Shown: piece by piece, positions 8,215-16,047 of the stretch | Position numbering within the stretch: the stretch's first letter is position 1 | How the letters are laid out: each line of letters opens with the position of its first letter | Assembly (NCBI RefSeq): GCF_018861025.1 | Contig: NZ_JAHKQH010000024.1 | Coordinates: forward strand, 62,001-126,000 | Source of the DNA: Psychrosphaera sp. B3R10 | GTDB taxonomy: Bacteria; Pseudomonadota; Gammaproteobacteria; Enterobacterales; Alteromonadaceae | Length of the DNA: 64,000 nt | Direction: 5' to 3' | The notes under the pieces: model-generated | Seen by the model: the letters and a program-made list of their open reading frames with translations, nothing else | What the model was told of the DNA's origin: nothing | The model's database searches: none | Position numbers and translations under genes: made by a program

Positions 8215-10521
8215 TTAAAACTGGTATTTATAACCAACAAAAAATTGTTGGGGTTTGCTTGGTCGTGCGCCAAATGGTCGACGTGATACTAAAGCAACGT
8301 CGTCTAATATATTGTCTATTTTAAGATAAAGTGTGTGCCCACCAGGCAATGAGTAATTGGCATTTATGTCCACTACTGTACTTGCATCGGTTGATAGTCC
8401 TGACAATGAAACATTGTCACCAGCCGCCTCTGGCATGTCACTCGTGTATTTTATAATTGCACTAAGCTGCCATGTTGTTGTCTCTAAGCCGACATTAAGG
8501 GCAAATTGATTGTTTGGTAAGTAAGGGACCGGATCACCTTTTTCGATGTCGCCCCACATTTCAAATGTCGAATTAAAGTCGGATTTAAACGCAGAATCGG
8601 TATAGGTGTATGTCACAGACCAAGGTAAATCTATAGTGTCGGTAATTATTACTCGACTACCCGAACTGAGCTCTAAACCAGACACTTCAACTTCACCGCC
8701 ATTATATTCTTGGTCAAGAAGGGCTGTGTTTGTGCAAGACGCACTTGTCGAAAAGGAGCAGCTTTCTTTCAAGTTTTCGAAGTCATTATAAAACAATACA
8801 GCTTCAAATTTTGTTTCCCCTTTTTGATAGCGACCACCTAATTCATAATTGACACTCTTTTCTGGCTCGATGCTAGCCGCTTGCTTTGGACTTGTTGGTA
8901 CATAACCTTGATGTACTCCGGCAAAAATGCCTGTGTTATTATTTAAGGTGTAAAACCCAGACAAACTATATAACCAAGTGGTTGAAGACTTTTCTAACCA
9001 GTCTTCGGTGGCGTCGACTTGCCGGTTTTGATATCGACTGTCAACCATTTCACCGCGAACACCGGCTGTTAGTTCTAGGTCATTTAACTTTAACGTATCT
9101 TCAAAGTAGACAGAAACCGCATTGCTTTTTTCATAATCGACAGTTGTAAATTCGGTCGTATCATCTATTGGCGTCATAATACCTTGAGTCATCTTAAAAT
9201 TTTGTTCAAAGTGATCGCGGTCAATGCGGTCTTGATGAACACGTACGCCCGTTTTAATAACGTGTTCTATGTCAAAAATTGCCGTTGAATACGAAAGATC
9301 AGACTGCCAGCCCCGGGAATAATAACTGCGGTCGTTGGTGCCGACAATGAGTTGTTCGCTGACGGCAATCGAATCGCGTTCACCGGTCAGTATTTGATAA
9401 AAGTCTTCGTATTCCGCTGGATTAGCAATAATGTTTTGCAGCGTTGTGGTGTGATTAAACCCATTTACTTTTTGCCAAGCTCGGGTAAACGTATTGTTAT
9501 AAAGGCGATTAACCCACATTATAGATTGGTTTGAGATTGAATAGGTCAACATTGACTGATTATGTTCCCAAACCATATTGCCAACCTGACTGACTGCGTA
9601 ACGACGATAAGGCGTAGAGGCAAAGTCACCATCCGTTAAGCCCATGTAAGTTTCGTTACTGTCTTCATCCGACTGACTTAGTTTGAGTTCGATATAATGA
9701 TCAACGTCTTCACCAAACAACTTGCCGGAGACTAGGTAATTTAATTTTGCTAAAACGTCGTTTTTGTTAAAACCACTATCTTCGTCATATAAGCTTTTTT
9801 CAGCAAAATCGATATCTTTAAAACCGTCTGCAGACAGCGAAAGACCCTCTAACATAAACCCTAATTGACCAGGACCTAAGTTAATTGAGTTGCCCCAATG
9901 GGCATGGATTTTCGAATACGCATTTGAGCCGTAGCTTAAATCAATAGTACCTTCAGATGACTCTGGAATAACCCGTGTCGTCATATTTAATGTGCCAGCA
10001 ACCGTGTTAGGGCCATACTTAATTGCCGCAGGCCCTTTAAATACTTCGACGGATGTCATTAGATTTACGCTTGGAAAATAATAGGCTGCCGGTGCGGAGT
10101 AGGGCGCAGGGCCAATCAATATACCGTCTTCAAGAATATTGATCTTTTTACTGCGCTCAGGCGTTACGCCACGAAAACCTATGTTAGGGCGTAAACCGTA
10201 ACCGTCTTCTTGACGAATATTAACCCCAGGCACTTGCGCTAAAATACGATGTATATCGTCGTATTCCATTTTGTCGAGTGCCAGTTCATCAATCAAGGTC
10301 GCTGAACCTGCTTCAGTTCTTAGCTTGTCGGTGCGCCCCAATATTTGCATATGTTCAGTCGCCATTTTTGACTGCTGCTTCTTAACTTCATCGGCAATTA
10401 TTTGTTGCTTAACCTTTGTCTTGTTAACGTCATCAGTTGTGATGTCTTGGTTTGCTATGGCTGGAGTGTGCCCGACTATTGCCGCGCTAATAATCAGGGT
10501 ATTTAAAATACGGGTCGTCAT
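8215..10521 (-). CDS. TonB-dependent outer membrane receptor, FecA-like, iron uptake
   Basis: A 768-residue outer membrane receptor with a signal peptide (to about residue 23). The plug domain has LAQVPGVNIRQEDGYGLRPN, GFRGVTPERSKK and VEVFKGPAAIKYGPNTVAGT, followed by a 22-strand beta-barrel ending in aromatic residues (FFVGYKYQF), as required for barrel assembly. The plug most resembles FecA-type receptors for ferric chelates; the ligand is unknown. Its ATG overlaps the stop of the imelysin-like gene by one base (TAATG), so translation is coupled. Two Fur boxes upstream of the first gene of this operon show that the receptor is probably made under iron limitation. It uses energy from TonB-ExbB-ExbD encoded elsewhere. 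Confidence 0.93.
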   Translation of the reverse strand: MTTRILNTLIISAAIVGHTPAIANQDITTDDVNKTKVKQQIIADEVKKQQSKMATEHMQILGRTDKLRTEAGSATLIDELALDKMEYDDIHRILAQVPGVNIRQEDGYGLRPNIGFRGVTPERSKKINILEDGILIGPAPYSAPAAYYFPSVNLMTSVEVFKGPAAIKYGPNTVAGTLNMTTRVIPESSEGTIDLSYGSNAYSKIHAHWGNSINLGPGQLGFMLEGLSLSADGFKDIDFAEKSLYDEDSGFNKNDVLAKLNYLVSGKLFGEDVDHYIELKLSQSDEDSNETYMGLTDGDFASTPYRRYAVSQVGNMVWEHNQSMLTYSISNQSIMWVNRLYNNTFTRAWQKVNGFNHTTTLQNIIANPAEYEDFYQILTGERDSIAVSEQLIVGTNDRSYYSRGWQSDLSYSTAIFDIEHVIKTGVRVHQDRIDRDHFEQNFKMTQGIMTPIDDTTEFTTVDYEKSNAVSVYFEDTLKLNDLELTAGVRGEMVDSRYQNRQVDATEDWLEKSSTTWLYSLSGFYTLNNNTGIFAGVHQGYVPTSPKQAASIEPEKSVNYELGGRYQKGETKFEAVLFYNDFENLKESCSFSTSASCTNTALLDQEYNGGEVEVSGLELSSGSRVIITDTIDLPWSVTYTYTDSAFKSDFNSTFEMWGDIEKGDPVPYLPNNQFALNVGLETTTWQLSAIIKYTSDMPEAAGDNVSLSGLSTDASTVVDINANYSLPGGHTLYLKIDNILDDVALVSRRPFGARPSKPQQFFVGYKYQF

Positions 10522-11843
10522 TAGTCAGCGTCTCCGGCAGATGTAATTGGCAGTTCTAATGCGAGATAAGTAATAAACAAGGATTTAAGATTATCTGTGA
10601 CTTTTTTGACCGCTACATAAACGGCTTGAATTTTTTCTGGGTTAGTTGTCACAGCATCATTCATATTGCCATTTATCGCTGTAGCGGGTTGGTTAGAGAC
10701 CTGAGTGTCAGCCGCTTCATTAAACTGTTCGATTAACGTTATTGCTGCGTCTATGTCGTTTGTCATAGTTGTAGCTAACTCGTCACCATCTACTTCGCGT
10801 AGAAAGTCATCAAAACCGATATCTTCAGGTGCATCACTGCCACCGACAAATAACATCCTAAACGCCACTAAATTATTACGAATGTTGGCTAAACCATAAT
10901 CCGCAATATTTGATTCGACATCAGCAACACATGCCATATTTCCACAACTATTATCAGCCAATCCAATGGGAGCACCGAGTTTGCTGTCTTTGGTTATGCT
11001 GTCGATATAAAACATAGCGTCAGTAAGTGCGTTTATTGCTTTATGTGGTGAGGCAAAACTGCTATCAGATTGACCGGAGGTTAACAATTGTGATTGAAAA
11101 CCGTTCGTTTCGTCAGTCCAGTTTGTATGCAGTAATGTTGCATTTTGGTTAAGGTCATTAGCGACTGCCGTTGCAAACTCACAACGTGCCTTAATTCGTT
11201 CTTCTGCTGGACGTTCATTCCAACCTGTGGGGGCCAAACTGTCCTTTGAACACGCATGAGCTAAAGAGTCGTTAAATAACAAATACTCAATAGTTGTTAA
11301 GCCTTTACGATTGCTTGTACGACGACTTATATCGTAATCTTCGCCGTTAAATTGGCCAACTTCATTGTGACCAACATCTTGATCTACCGCGCAATAATTG
11401 ACTAGCGGCCATGAATAAATAACATTTCTTAAATTGTAATCATTTTCAATGAGAGGGCCTACTTGCATAACTTCAATTTTCTGCCAAGTATCCATAGTGT
11501 TGCGCCAACTATTCTGGGCGATAGCTAATTCTTCAACTGCCTGTGCTGAGGCAGAATTTGATGCGTCAACCGAGCTACAGTAGTTGTTAATATCTGCAGT
11601 TAAGGTTGTTGTATCTTGTTTAAATTGTTCGATGGAAGGTAAAAATACTTTTGTCGTAAGTCCATTTATTAATGCCAGTTGGTCAAACTCTGTTTCCACT
11701 TCTGGGGCACTTTGTCCATCTTTAAAGTCCGCTCCCTGTTCGCTCGTTAACGAATCACTGCATGCTGCTGAAACCAATAAAGTAAGACTGAGCGTGATTG
11801 ATTTAATGTGAGGAACTGACAAAAAATGTCGTGAAAAATTCAT
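10521..11843 (-). CDS. Imelysin-like (M75-type) lipoprotein
   Basis: A 440-residue predicted lipoprotein (lipobox around VSAACS after a short hydrophobic stretch) with an imelysin-like domain: SEQ such as WRNTMDTWQKIEVMQVGPL near the N terminus, then NRKGLTTIEYLLFND, and FRMLFVGG later. Imelysin proteins are periplasmic or outer-membrane-anchored and serve iron uptake; most have a GxHxxE metal-binding motif. Here the corresponding segment reads GLTTIE, so the histidine is replaced. It is the middle gene of a three-gene iron operon, after the DUF4856 gene (89-base gap with a hairpin) and overlapping the TonB receptor start. The likely role is capture of iron or heme at the cell surface. Confidence 0.88.
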   Translation of the reverse strand: MNFSRHFLSVPHIKSITLSLTLLVSAACSDSLTSEQGADFKDGQSAPEVETEFDQLALINGLTTKVFLPSIEQFKQDTTTLTADINNYCSSVDASNSASAQAVEELAIAQNSWRNTMDTWQKIEVMQVGPLIENDYNLRNVIYSWPLVNYCAVDQDVGHNEVGQFNGEDYDISRRTSNRKGLTTIEYLLFNDSLAHACSKDSLAPTGWNERPAEERIKARCEFATAVANDLNQNATLLHTNWTDETNGFQSQLLTSGQSDSSFASPHKAINALTDAMFYIDSITKDSKLGAPIGLADNSCGNMACVADVESNIADYGLANIRNNLVAFRMLFVGGSDAPEDIGFDDFLREVDGDELATTMTNDIDAAITLIEQFNEAADTQVSNQPATAINGNMNDAVTTNPEKIQAVYVAVKKVTDNLKSLFITYLALELPITSAGDAD

Positions 11844-11883
11844 CTAACCTTGTACCTTTTGTTGTCAAATTTAAAATACAAAA

Positions 11884-11903
11884 GGCTGACACATTGGCCA
11901 GCC
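11884..11903 (-). terminator. Attenuator-like hairpin between DUF4856 and imelysin genes
   Basis: On the minus strand GGCTG and CAGCC enclose a ten-base loop and are followed by TTTTGTATTTT. This may lower read-through from the DUF4856 gene into the imelysin and receptor genes. Confidence 0.5.
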
Positions 11904-11932
11904 TATCGCTTTTACTGATAAAACTTAAAAAA

Positions 11933-13618
11933 CTACCAGTTTGTAACGTTTTCCGCATCAAAAGCATAAGCTGTTGCGAGTATGCCTTGAGCTTGCAACA
12001 AATCGGCTTTGTAGCTGTCTACATTGTCACTGACTAATTCAGGAGCATCGCCAATAAGTTGATTAACTTGTTCATGCTGCGTTGGTGTTAATGGCGAGAA
12101 CGGACTGAACTGCAAACTGATTGCAAAACCTTTTAGTTCTGACCAGTGCTTAGCCAAATCACTATAAGAAAACGAGTCTGTTGCAAATGTCGCATAATCG
12201 CCAAGCGTATCGTTTATGTAATGCACTACTGTTGCTGCGATGGCTTTTTCCCATGCTGCAACGGCAATGTCACGTTGGGCAATTAAATCAGCCATTTGTT
12301 GATCAGTTAGTTCAGTACCGGCGGTATCAGCAAGAAGTTTTCTGCCTATTAGGAAGGCATTCATAGCATCTGAGGTAAAGTCGGTTGGCGCTGCATTAGT
12401 CACAGTCCCACGGTCACGTTTTGCAGCATTAGCGGCATGGCCAAAAATATACTCAGAAGTGAAATCAATCTCGTCATCACCATTTGTATCGTGCATGCCT
12501 TGATAATCGTCACGACCACCTTTTATGGAAATTTCGTCATCTGAATATTCCAAATAGTCACGTGCCGCACCAAAGTAGCCAAACCCTTCGTCAAACTGAT
12601 GCTCTAAAGCACTGTAACTGCTACCAGCTTCAACAACGTGAGTTGACAACAAACCTTTACCATCAATGTTATTGTCTAAGTAATCATCAGTACCTTGTGA
12701 AAAGTTAACTGCACCAAGTAATATTTTTTGGATAAGCTGTTTGTAGTCTAAGCCATCGTCACTTAAATAAACTTTTGTAATGGTATCGCCAAAGGCGTCT
12801 GTACGAGCATTGCCATTGAAAAATTCTTCTTCTGCATTGTCTGCAATTAGATTAAATAGGCGAATAATTTCTTGTTCTGGCGTACGGGTTCCTTTGTCGC
12901 CAAATGCAACAAATTCTGTACTCCAATCTTTATGCTGACCAGTTGCGTCGTTACCCGCAATTTTACCGCTTAAATCTTTTAAAGAAGAAGAAACGTCGGC
13001 TAAAATAGTTTGAACGGCACTTGGTGTCGTCGCAACGGTGAGTGGGTTTTGGCTTGTCTCCAATACATATTCGTCCGAAGTCATTTTGTAAAACGACATC
13101 AATTTAGCAATAACTTCGTCACGTGTGGTTAATACATTGTTATTTAGGTCAGTCGTTAGCTGGCTGTCGATGTAATTATTAAGTTCAAGGATCAATAGCT
13201 GACGAGCAACTTGGCCGGTATAAGAAACTCGTTCACCAAAGTCATATCTGTCTAAAACGTCGTTCACATCAATAGTGAGGTCACTTGAAAACGAGTTTCC
13301 TTCGCTGTCTGTTGTTGTGACATTAACCGTTACTGTACTTTCAACTTCGTAATTTAATGCGATGTCAGAGGCAAGTGACAACTGATCGCCAGAAATTTCA
13401 AAACGGGCGTCATCGAGGGTGAAGGTATGCGTATCGTTAGAGTCAGAATCAACCGCCGTTAACTGGCCAATGACTGCGCCAACTTCGTTTTCGTCAACTG
13501 AAGTTGTCGCTAAATTTATACCGGTAGGTGCTGAGTTTTTATCATCGTCTGATGAACATGCAGTAATCGCCAAGGTATTAGCCAAAATAGCGAGTGTTAC
13601 TAAAGATTTTTTCAACAT
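11933..13618 (-). CDS. DUF4856 lipoprotein with N-terminal cadherin-like domain
   Basis: A 561-residue predicted lipoprotein: signal peptide MLKKSLVTLAILANTLAITAC with the lipobox ITAC. Residues about 30-125 look like a cadherin-like repeat (SVDENEVGAVIGQLTAVDSD and the closing LTIDVNDV), then the DUF4856 domain begins with YDFGERVSYTGQVARQLLI. DUF4856 proteins are of unknown biochemical function and occur next to imelysins and TonB receptors in iron-regulated loci. The ATG at 13618 is used because a lipoprotein signal follows directly and a GGAAG precedes it; the frame extends to 13702 but that part lies over the Fur boxes. First gene of the iron operon. Confidence 0.88.
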   Translation of the reverse strand: MLKKSLVTLAILANTLAITACSSDDDKNSAPTGINLATTSVDENEVGAVIGQLTAVDSDSNDTHTFTLDDARFEISGDQLSLASDIALNYEVESTVTVNVTTTDSEGNSFSSDLTIDVNDVLDRYDFGERVSYTGQVARQLLILELNNYIDSQLTTDLNNNVLTTRDEVIAKLMSFYKMTSDEYVLETSQNPLTVATTPSAVQTILADVSSSLKDLSGKIAGNDATGQHKDWSTEFVAFGDKGTRTPEQEIIRLFNLIADNAEEEFFNGNARTDAFGDTITKVYLSDDGLDYKQLIQKILLGAVNFSQGTDDYLDNNIDGKGLLSTHVVEAGSSYSALEHQFDEGFGYFGAARDYLEYSDDEISIKGGRDDYQGMHDTNGDDEIDFTSEYIFGHAANAAKRDRGTVTNAAPTDFTSDAMNAFLIGRKLLADTAGTELTDQQMADLIAQRDIAVAAWEKAIAATVVHYINDTLGDYATFATDSFSYSDLAKHWSELKGFAISLQFSPFSPLTPTQHEQVNQLIGDAPELVSDNVDSYKADLLQAQGILATAYAFDAENVTNW

Positions 13619-13642
13619 CTGAGTTGCTTCCAATTTTATCGT

Positions 13643-13661
13643 AATGAGAATCGTTATCAAT
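13643..13661. promoter_or_regulatory. Fur box 1 of the DUF4856-imelysin-TonB operon
   Basis: AATGAGAATCGTTATCAAT matches the 19-bp Fur consensus (GATAATGATAATCATTATC and its AATGATAATNATTATCATT form) at most positions. It lies 25-43 bases upstream of the DUF4856 start codon. Confidence 0.8.
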
Positions 13662-13684
13662 CCGAACAGGTTAATCAAAAACTT

Positions 13685-13703
13685 AATGAGAATCAATCTC
13701 ATT
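13685..13703. promoter_or_regulatory. Fur box 2 of the DUF4856-imelysin-TonB operon
   Basis: AATGAGAATCAATCTCATT is a near-palindromic Fur box with 7-bp perfect arms AATGAGA and TCTCATT. It lies 42 bases from box 1 and adjoins a GATAAT on the minus strand that may be the -10 element. Confidence 0.85.
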
Positions 13704-13949
13704 ATCTAGATTAGGGCATTTATTTTTTTATATGTTGAAACTAAATTGTTATTTTCTTCTGCTTTTGCGGAGGGGGATTGTTAATTAAGTTTAAAAAGTG
13801 GAGTTTTGATGTCATGAGAAATTGTAATAACGGCAAATGTAAAACGGCAGGCACAGTTTAGCTGTAACATCCATTTAGTTCCGACTAACGAAAGAATTTA
13901 ATTTGATGCAAACCTAAATAAAAATAAAATAAATCTGGCTCAAAAAAAT

Positions 13950-13972
13950 GTAATGTTATATTATATCAATCC
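13950..13972. promoter_or_regulatory. Zur-like operator upstream of the MerC-like gene
   Basis: The 23-bp sequence at 13950-13972 begins GTAATGTTATA and ends ATATCAATCC around a central T. Compared with the gammaproteobacterial Zur consensus GAAATGTTATA-N-TATAACATTTC, 19 of 22 defined positions agree by eye. It ends 24 bases before the gene start. Confidence 0.65.
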
Positions 13973-13996
13973 TGTTAAATAATAAGGTTTAGTGAA

Positions 13997-14383
13997 ATGA
14001 GAGACATCGCTGGTGCATGGTTATCTTTTTTGTGTGTATTACACTGCATTTTGCCTGTGATCTTGTTATCTGGTGGCGTTAGTTTAGGTCTAAATTTTGT
14101 TGCTGAAGAAATGCATGAAACCTGGCTACATACTGTTCTGCTATTACCTGTAATTGTTATCTTAGCTGTGAGTATTCCTAGAGCTTACCGTACTCATAAA
14201 AACCCGCAACCGGCTATGGTTGGTGTGGTTGGGATCTTAACCTTGATTTTTGGTGTCACTATTGGTGAGCATGTTGAAACTTGGTTTACGGTTGTAGGTA
14301 GTATTTTAGTAATATCTTCTCATTTACTTAACCGTCAAAGTTTGAAACGTACTTCAATATCAATGGCACAATTAGCCCAATAA
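13997..14383 (+). CDS. MerC domain-containing inner membrane protein
   Basis: A 128-residue protein with four predicted membrane segments: GAWLSFLCVLHCILPVILL, a central TVLLLPVIVILAVSI, one around VGVVGILTLIFGVTIG, and WFTVVGSILVISSHLL. The Cys-x-x-x-His-Cys in the first helix (LCVLHC) is typical of MerC-domain proteins. Classical MerC transports mercuric ion in mer operons, but no merA, merT or merR is here, so a role in another metal is more likely. AAGG stands ten bases before the ATG. The Zur-like site just upstream suggests derepression under zinc shortage and a link to zinc homeostasis, which is an inference. Confidence 0.88.
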   Translation: MRDIAGAWLSFLCVLHCILPVILLSGGVSLGLNFVAEEMHETWLHTVLLLPVIVILAVSIPRAYRTHKNPQPAMVGVVGILTLIFGVTIGEHVETWFTVVGSILVISSHLLNRQSLKRTSISMAQLAQ

Positions 14384-14390
14384 AAAATGT

Positions 14391-14417
14391 TTAGTGCATG
14401 AAGTGAAAACGCACTAA
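14391..14417 (+). terminator. Hairpin after the MerC-like gene
   Basis: TTAGTGC (14391-14397) and GCACTAA (14411-14417) can pair, followed a few bases later by TTTTATTT. A weak terminator at best. Confidence 0.4.
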
Positions 14418-14473
14418 GTAAAAGTTTTATTTCGTACAACATTGACCTAGATATCACGTTTTTTAAGCTTTAA

Positions 14474-15289
14474 TTAAAAAACTAATACGTCGTCCTTTAT
14501 TTCCGGTAATACACTTAGTTCGGCATAAATTTTACTTTGCCATTTCAAACTTATCTCTTTTAATGTGCCATCTTGTTTTATCGATAAATAAGCGTTACGC
14601 CATTGGTTGAAAATTTCTGGATCCGATGACGCAGACATGACGATATAAACAGATGAGGTATTAAGCAGGTAGGTTGGCTTAACTATTTCAATGCCTTGGT
14701 CAATCGCCTGCAGGTTGGACAATATGCCTAGAGGTTCGTGAATAATAACGGGAACTCGGCCGCGCAATAACATTTGCAAATTTTGCGCATGGTGCGTGAC
14801 AGACTGTAAGTTACTAAAGCCTTTTTCAATCAACCACTCTTCTCTTATATCCCCTCTGACAACACCAATAGCATCTAGTTGTCGAAGTGAATTGATGTCT
14901 GAAATTTCTATTTGAGTGTCGGGCAAGCTATATACCTGCCAAGCCTTTTTCATGACTTTCCCGATCCATAAATATTGGTTCTGGCGAGATTTTGTTTTTG
15001 AAATACTGAACATTACGACGTTTTTGTCACTTTGCAGAATACTCAAACTGCGGGCTTCAGGTACAAATTCAATGGCAACAGCTTGTTGGTTTTCAGTCAG
15101 TAGATTAGATTGCGATTGTATGTTCAATTGCATAGCGTTGATGATCTCTGTGACATAGCCATCGGCTTGACCAGACGAGTTTAAATAGTTCGCAGGGGCT
15201 TCTTCAACGGTAATGATACGGACTCGTTGCACGGCAACAGAGCTTGATGCCCAAAGCGTAAGCGTCGCAAAAAAAAGGATGAGTTTCAT
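14474..15289 (-). CDS. Periplasmic solute-binding protein, family 3-like
   Basis: A 271-residue secreted protein (signal MKLILFFATLTLWASSSVAV) of the type II periplasmic binding fold. After the signal it begins RVRIITVEEAPANYLNSSGQADGY, the usual family 3 start, with the later hinge segments IGVVRGDIREEWLIEKGF and LRGRVPVIIHEP. No permease or ATPase gene is adjacent. Many such stand-alone proteins in Alteromonadales are of unknown ligand and may act in sensing. The ATG at 15289 has GGGGA six bases upstream, which is better than the in-frame start at 15307. The protein is exported to the periplasm. Confidence 0.85.
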   Translation of the reverse strand: MKLILFFATLTLWASSSVAVQRVRIITVEEAPANYLNSSGQADGYVTEIINAMQLNIQSQSNLLTENQQAVAIEFVPEARSLSILQSDKNVVMFSISKTKSRQNQYLWIGKVMKKAWQVYSLPDTQIEISDINSLRQLDAIGVVRGDIREEWLIEKGFSNLQSVTHHAQNLQMLLRGRVPVIIHEPLGILSNLQAIDQGIEIVKPTYLLNTSSVYIVMSASSDPEIFNQWRNAYLSIKQDGTLKEISLKWQSKIYAELSVLPEIKDDVLVF

Positions 15290-15370
15290 AACATTTCCCC
15301 AAGCCACTATGTTTTAAATATAGAAAAGGAAATGGAAATACGCCATTAGATTGGCGCGTAAATAATAGTG

Positions 15371-15892
15371 TTAATTTAACTTACTGTTAACCTGAGTTAT
15401 GACTCGTTGCCAGTTGTCGCCGGCAGAGAAAGTAACCGTGCTAGTTTGTCCAGCATTTTCGACATTTACCGCATTCATCTGTTCTCGCCACAACTCAGTG
15501 AGTGCCAATTGTTTTATTTCAATCCATTTGAATTGTCTGGTGAGTTTATAATCTTGATAAATCCAAAAGTAACCAGCGTCGTTTTGAGAGCCGACAAAGT
15601 TCAGGGGAATTGGCTGTTTTTTTTCATCTCTAATCTGAAAGTTAGACATAATGTAATCGGCAAACTTCTGTTGGGTTTTTGGATCGTCAATAATATCAGA
15701 TTTACCTTTAAATAATTCCTGAGCCGCTTCTTCTGCATCATGAAGTGAATAGCGGTGCATCACTTCCAGAAAGCCAGTCCGTTCATTAAATAATACAATA
15801 CTAAAAGCAGACTTCAGTTTATGGGCCGCTGCAGAATTAGACATGAGTAATACAATTAAAAAAGGGATTAATGTAAACCAGCGATATGTCAT
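15371..15892 (-). CDS. DUF6702 family exported protein
   Basis: A 173-residue exported protein (signal ending NSAAAH). It begins HKLKSAFSIVLFNERTGFLEVMHRYSLHDAEE and ends in an Ig-like beta-rich segment; this is the pattern of DUF6702 proteins, which are of unknown function and often stand next to M1-type aminopeptidase genes. Here the M1-family gene lies directly upstream on the same strand, with a 155-base gap that contains a strong palindromic terminator. The pair is therefore conserved in position, but not necessarily on a single transcript. Confidence 0.8.
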   Translation of the reverse strand: MTYRWFTLIPFLIVLLMSNSAAAHKLKSAFSIVLFNERTGFLEVMHRYSLHDAEEAAQELFKGKSDIIDDPKTQQKFADYIMSNFQIRDEKKQPIPLNFVGSQNDAGYFWIYQDYKLTRQFKWIEIKQLALTELWREQMNAVNVENAGQTSTVTFSAGDNWQRVITQVNSKLN

Positions 15893-15951
15893 GAACGTTC
15901 CAAAAGTCAGAGAAAAAATAAGGGTTAGATGATCAAAATCAATGTAACTAA

Positions 15952-15977
15952 AAATGCCCGATAATTATCGGGCATTT
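15952..15977. terminator. Bidirectional terminator-like palindrome
   Basis: A perfect 26-base palindrome with arms AAATGCCCGATAA and its complement. On the minus strand it is followed by TTTTTAG, so it may stop transcription from the M1 peptidase gene. Confidence 0.8.
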
Positions 15978-16047
15978 GTAATTAAAAACAATCGTTAATA
16001 ACACATCTTTAAACACAGATTACTAACGATAGTTAAAACCAAAGGGT

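Noticed and set aside
13997-14383. Mercury resistance operon
   Set aside because: Only a MerC-domain gene is present, without merR, merT, merP or merA, and the promoter carries a Zur-like site.
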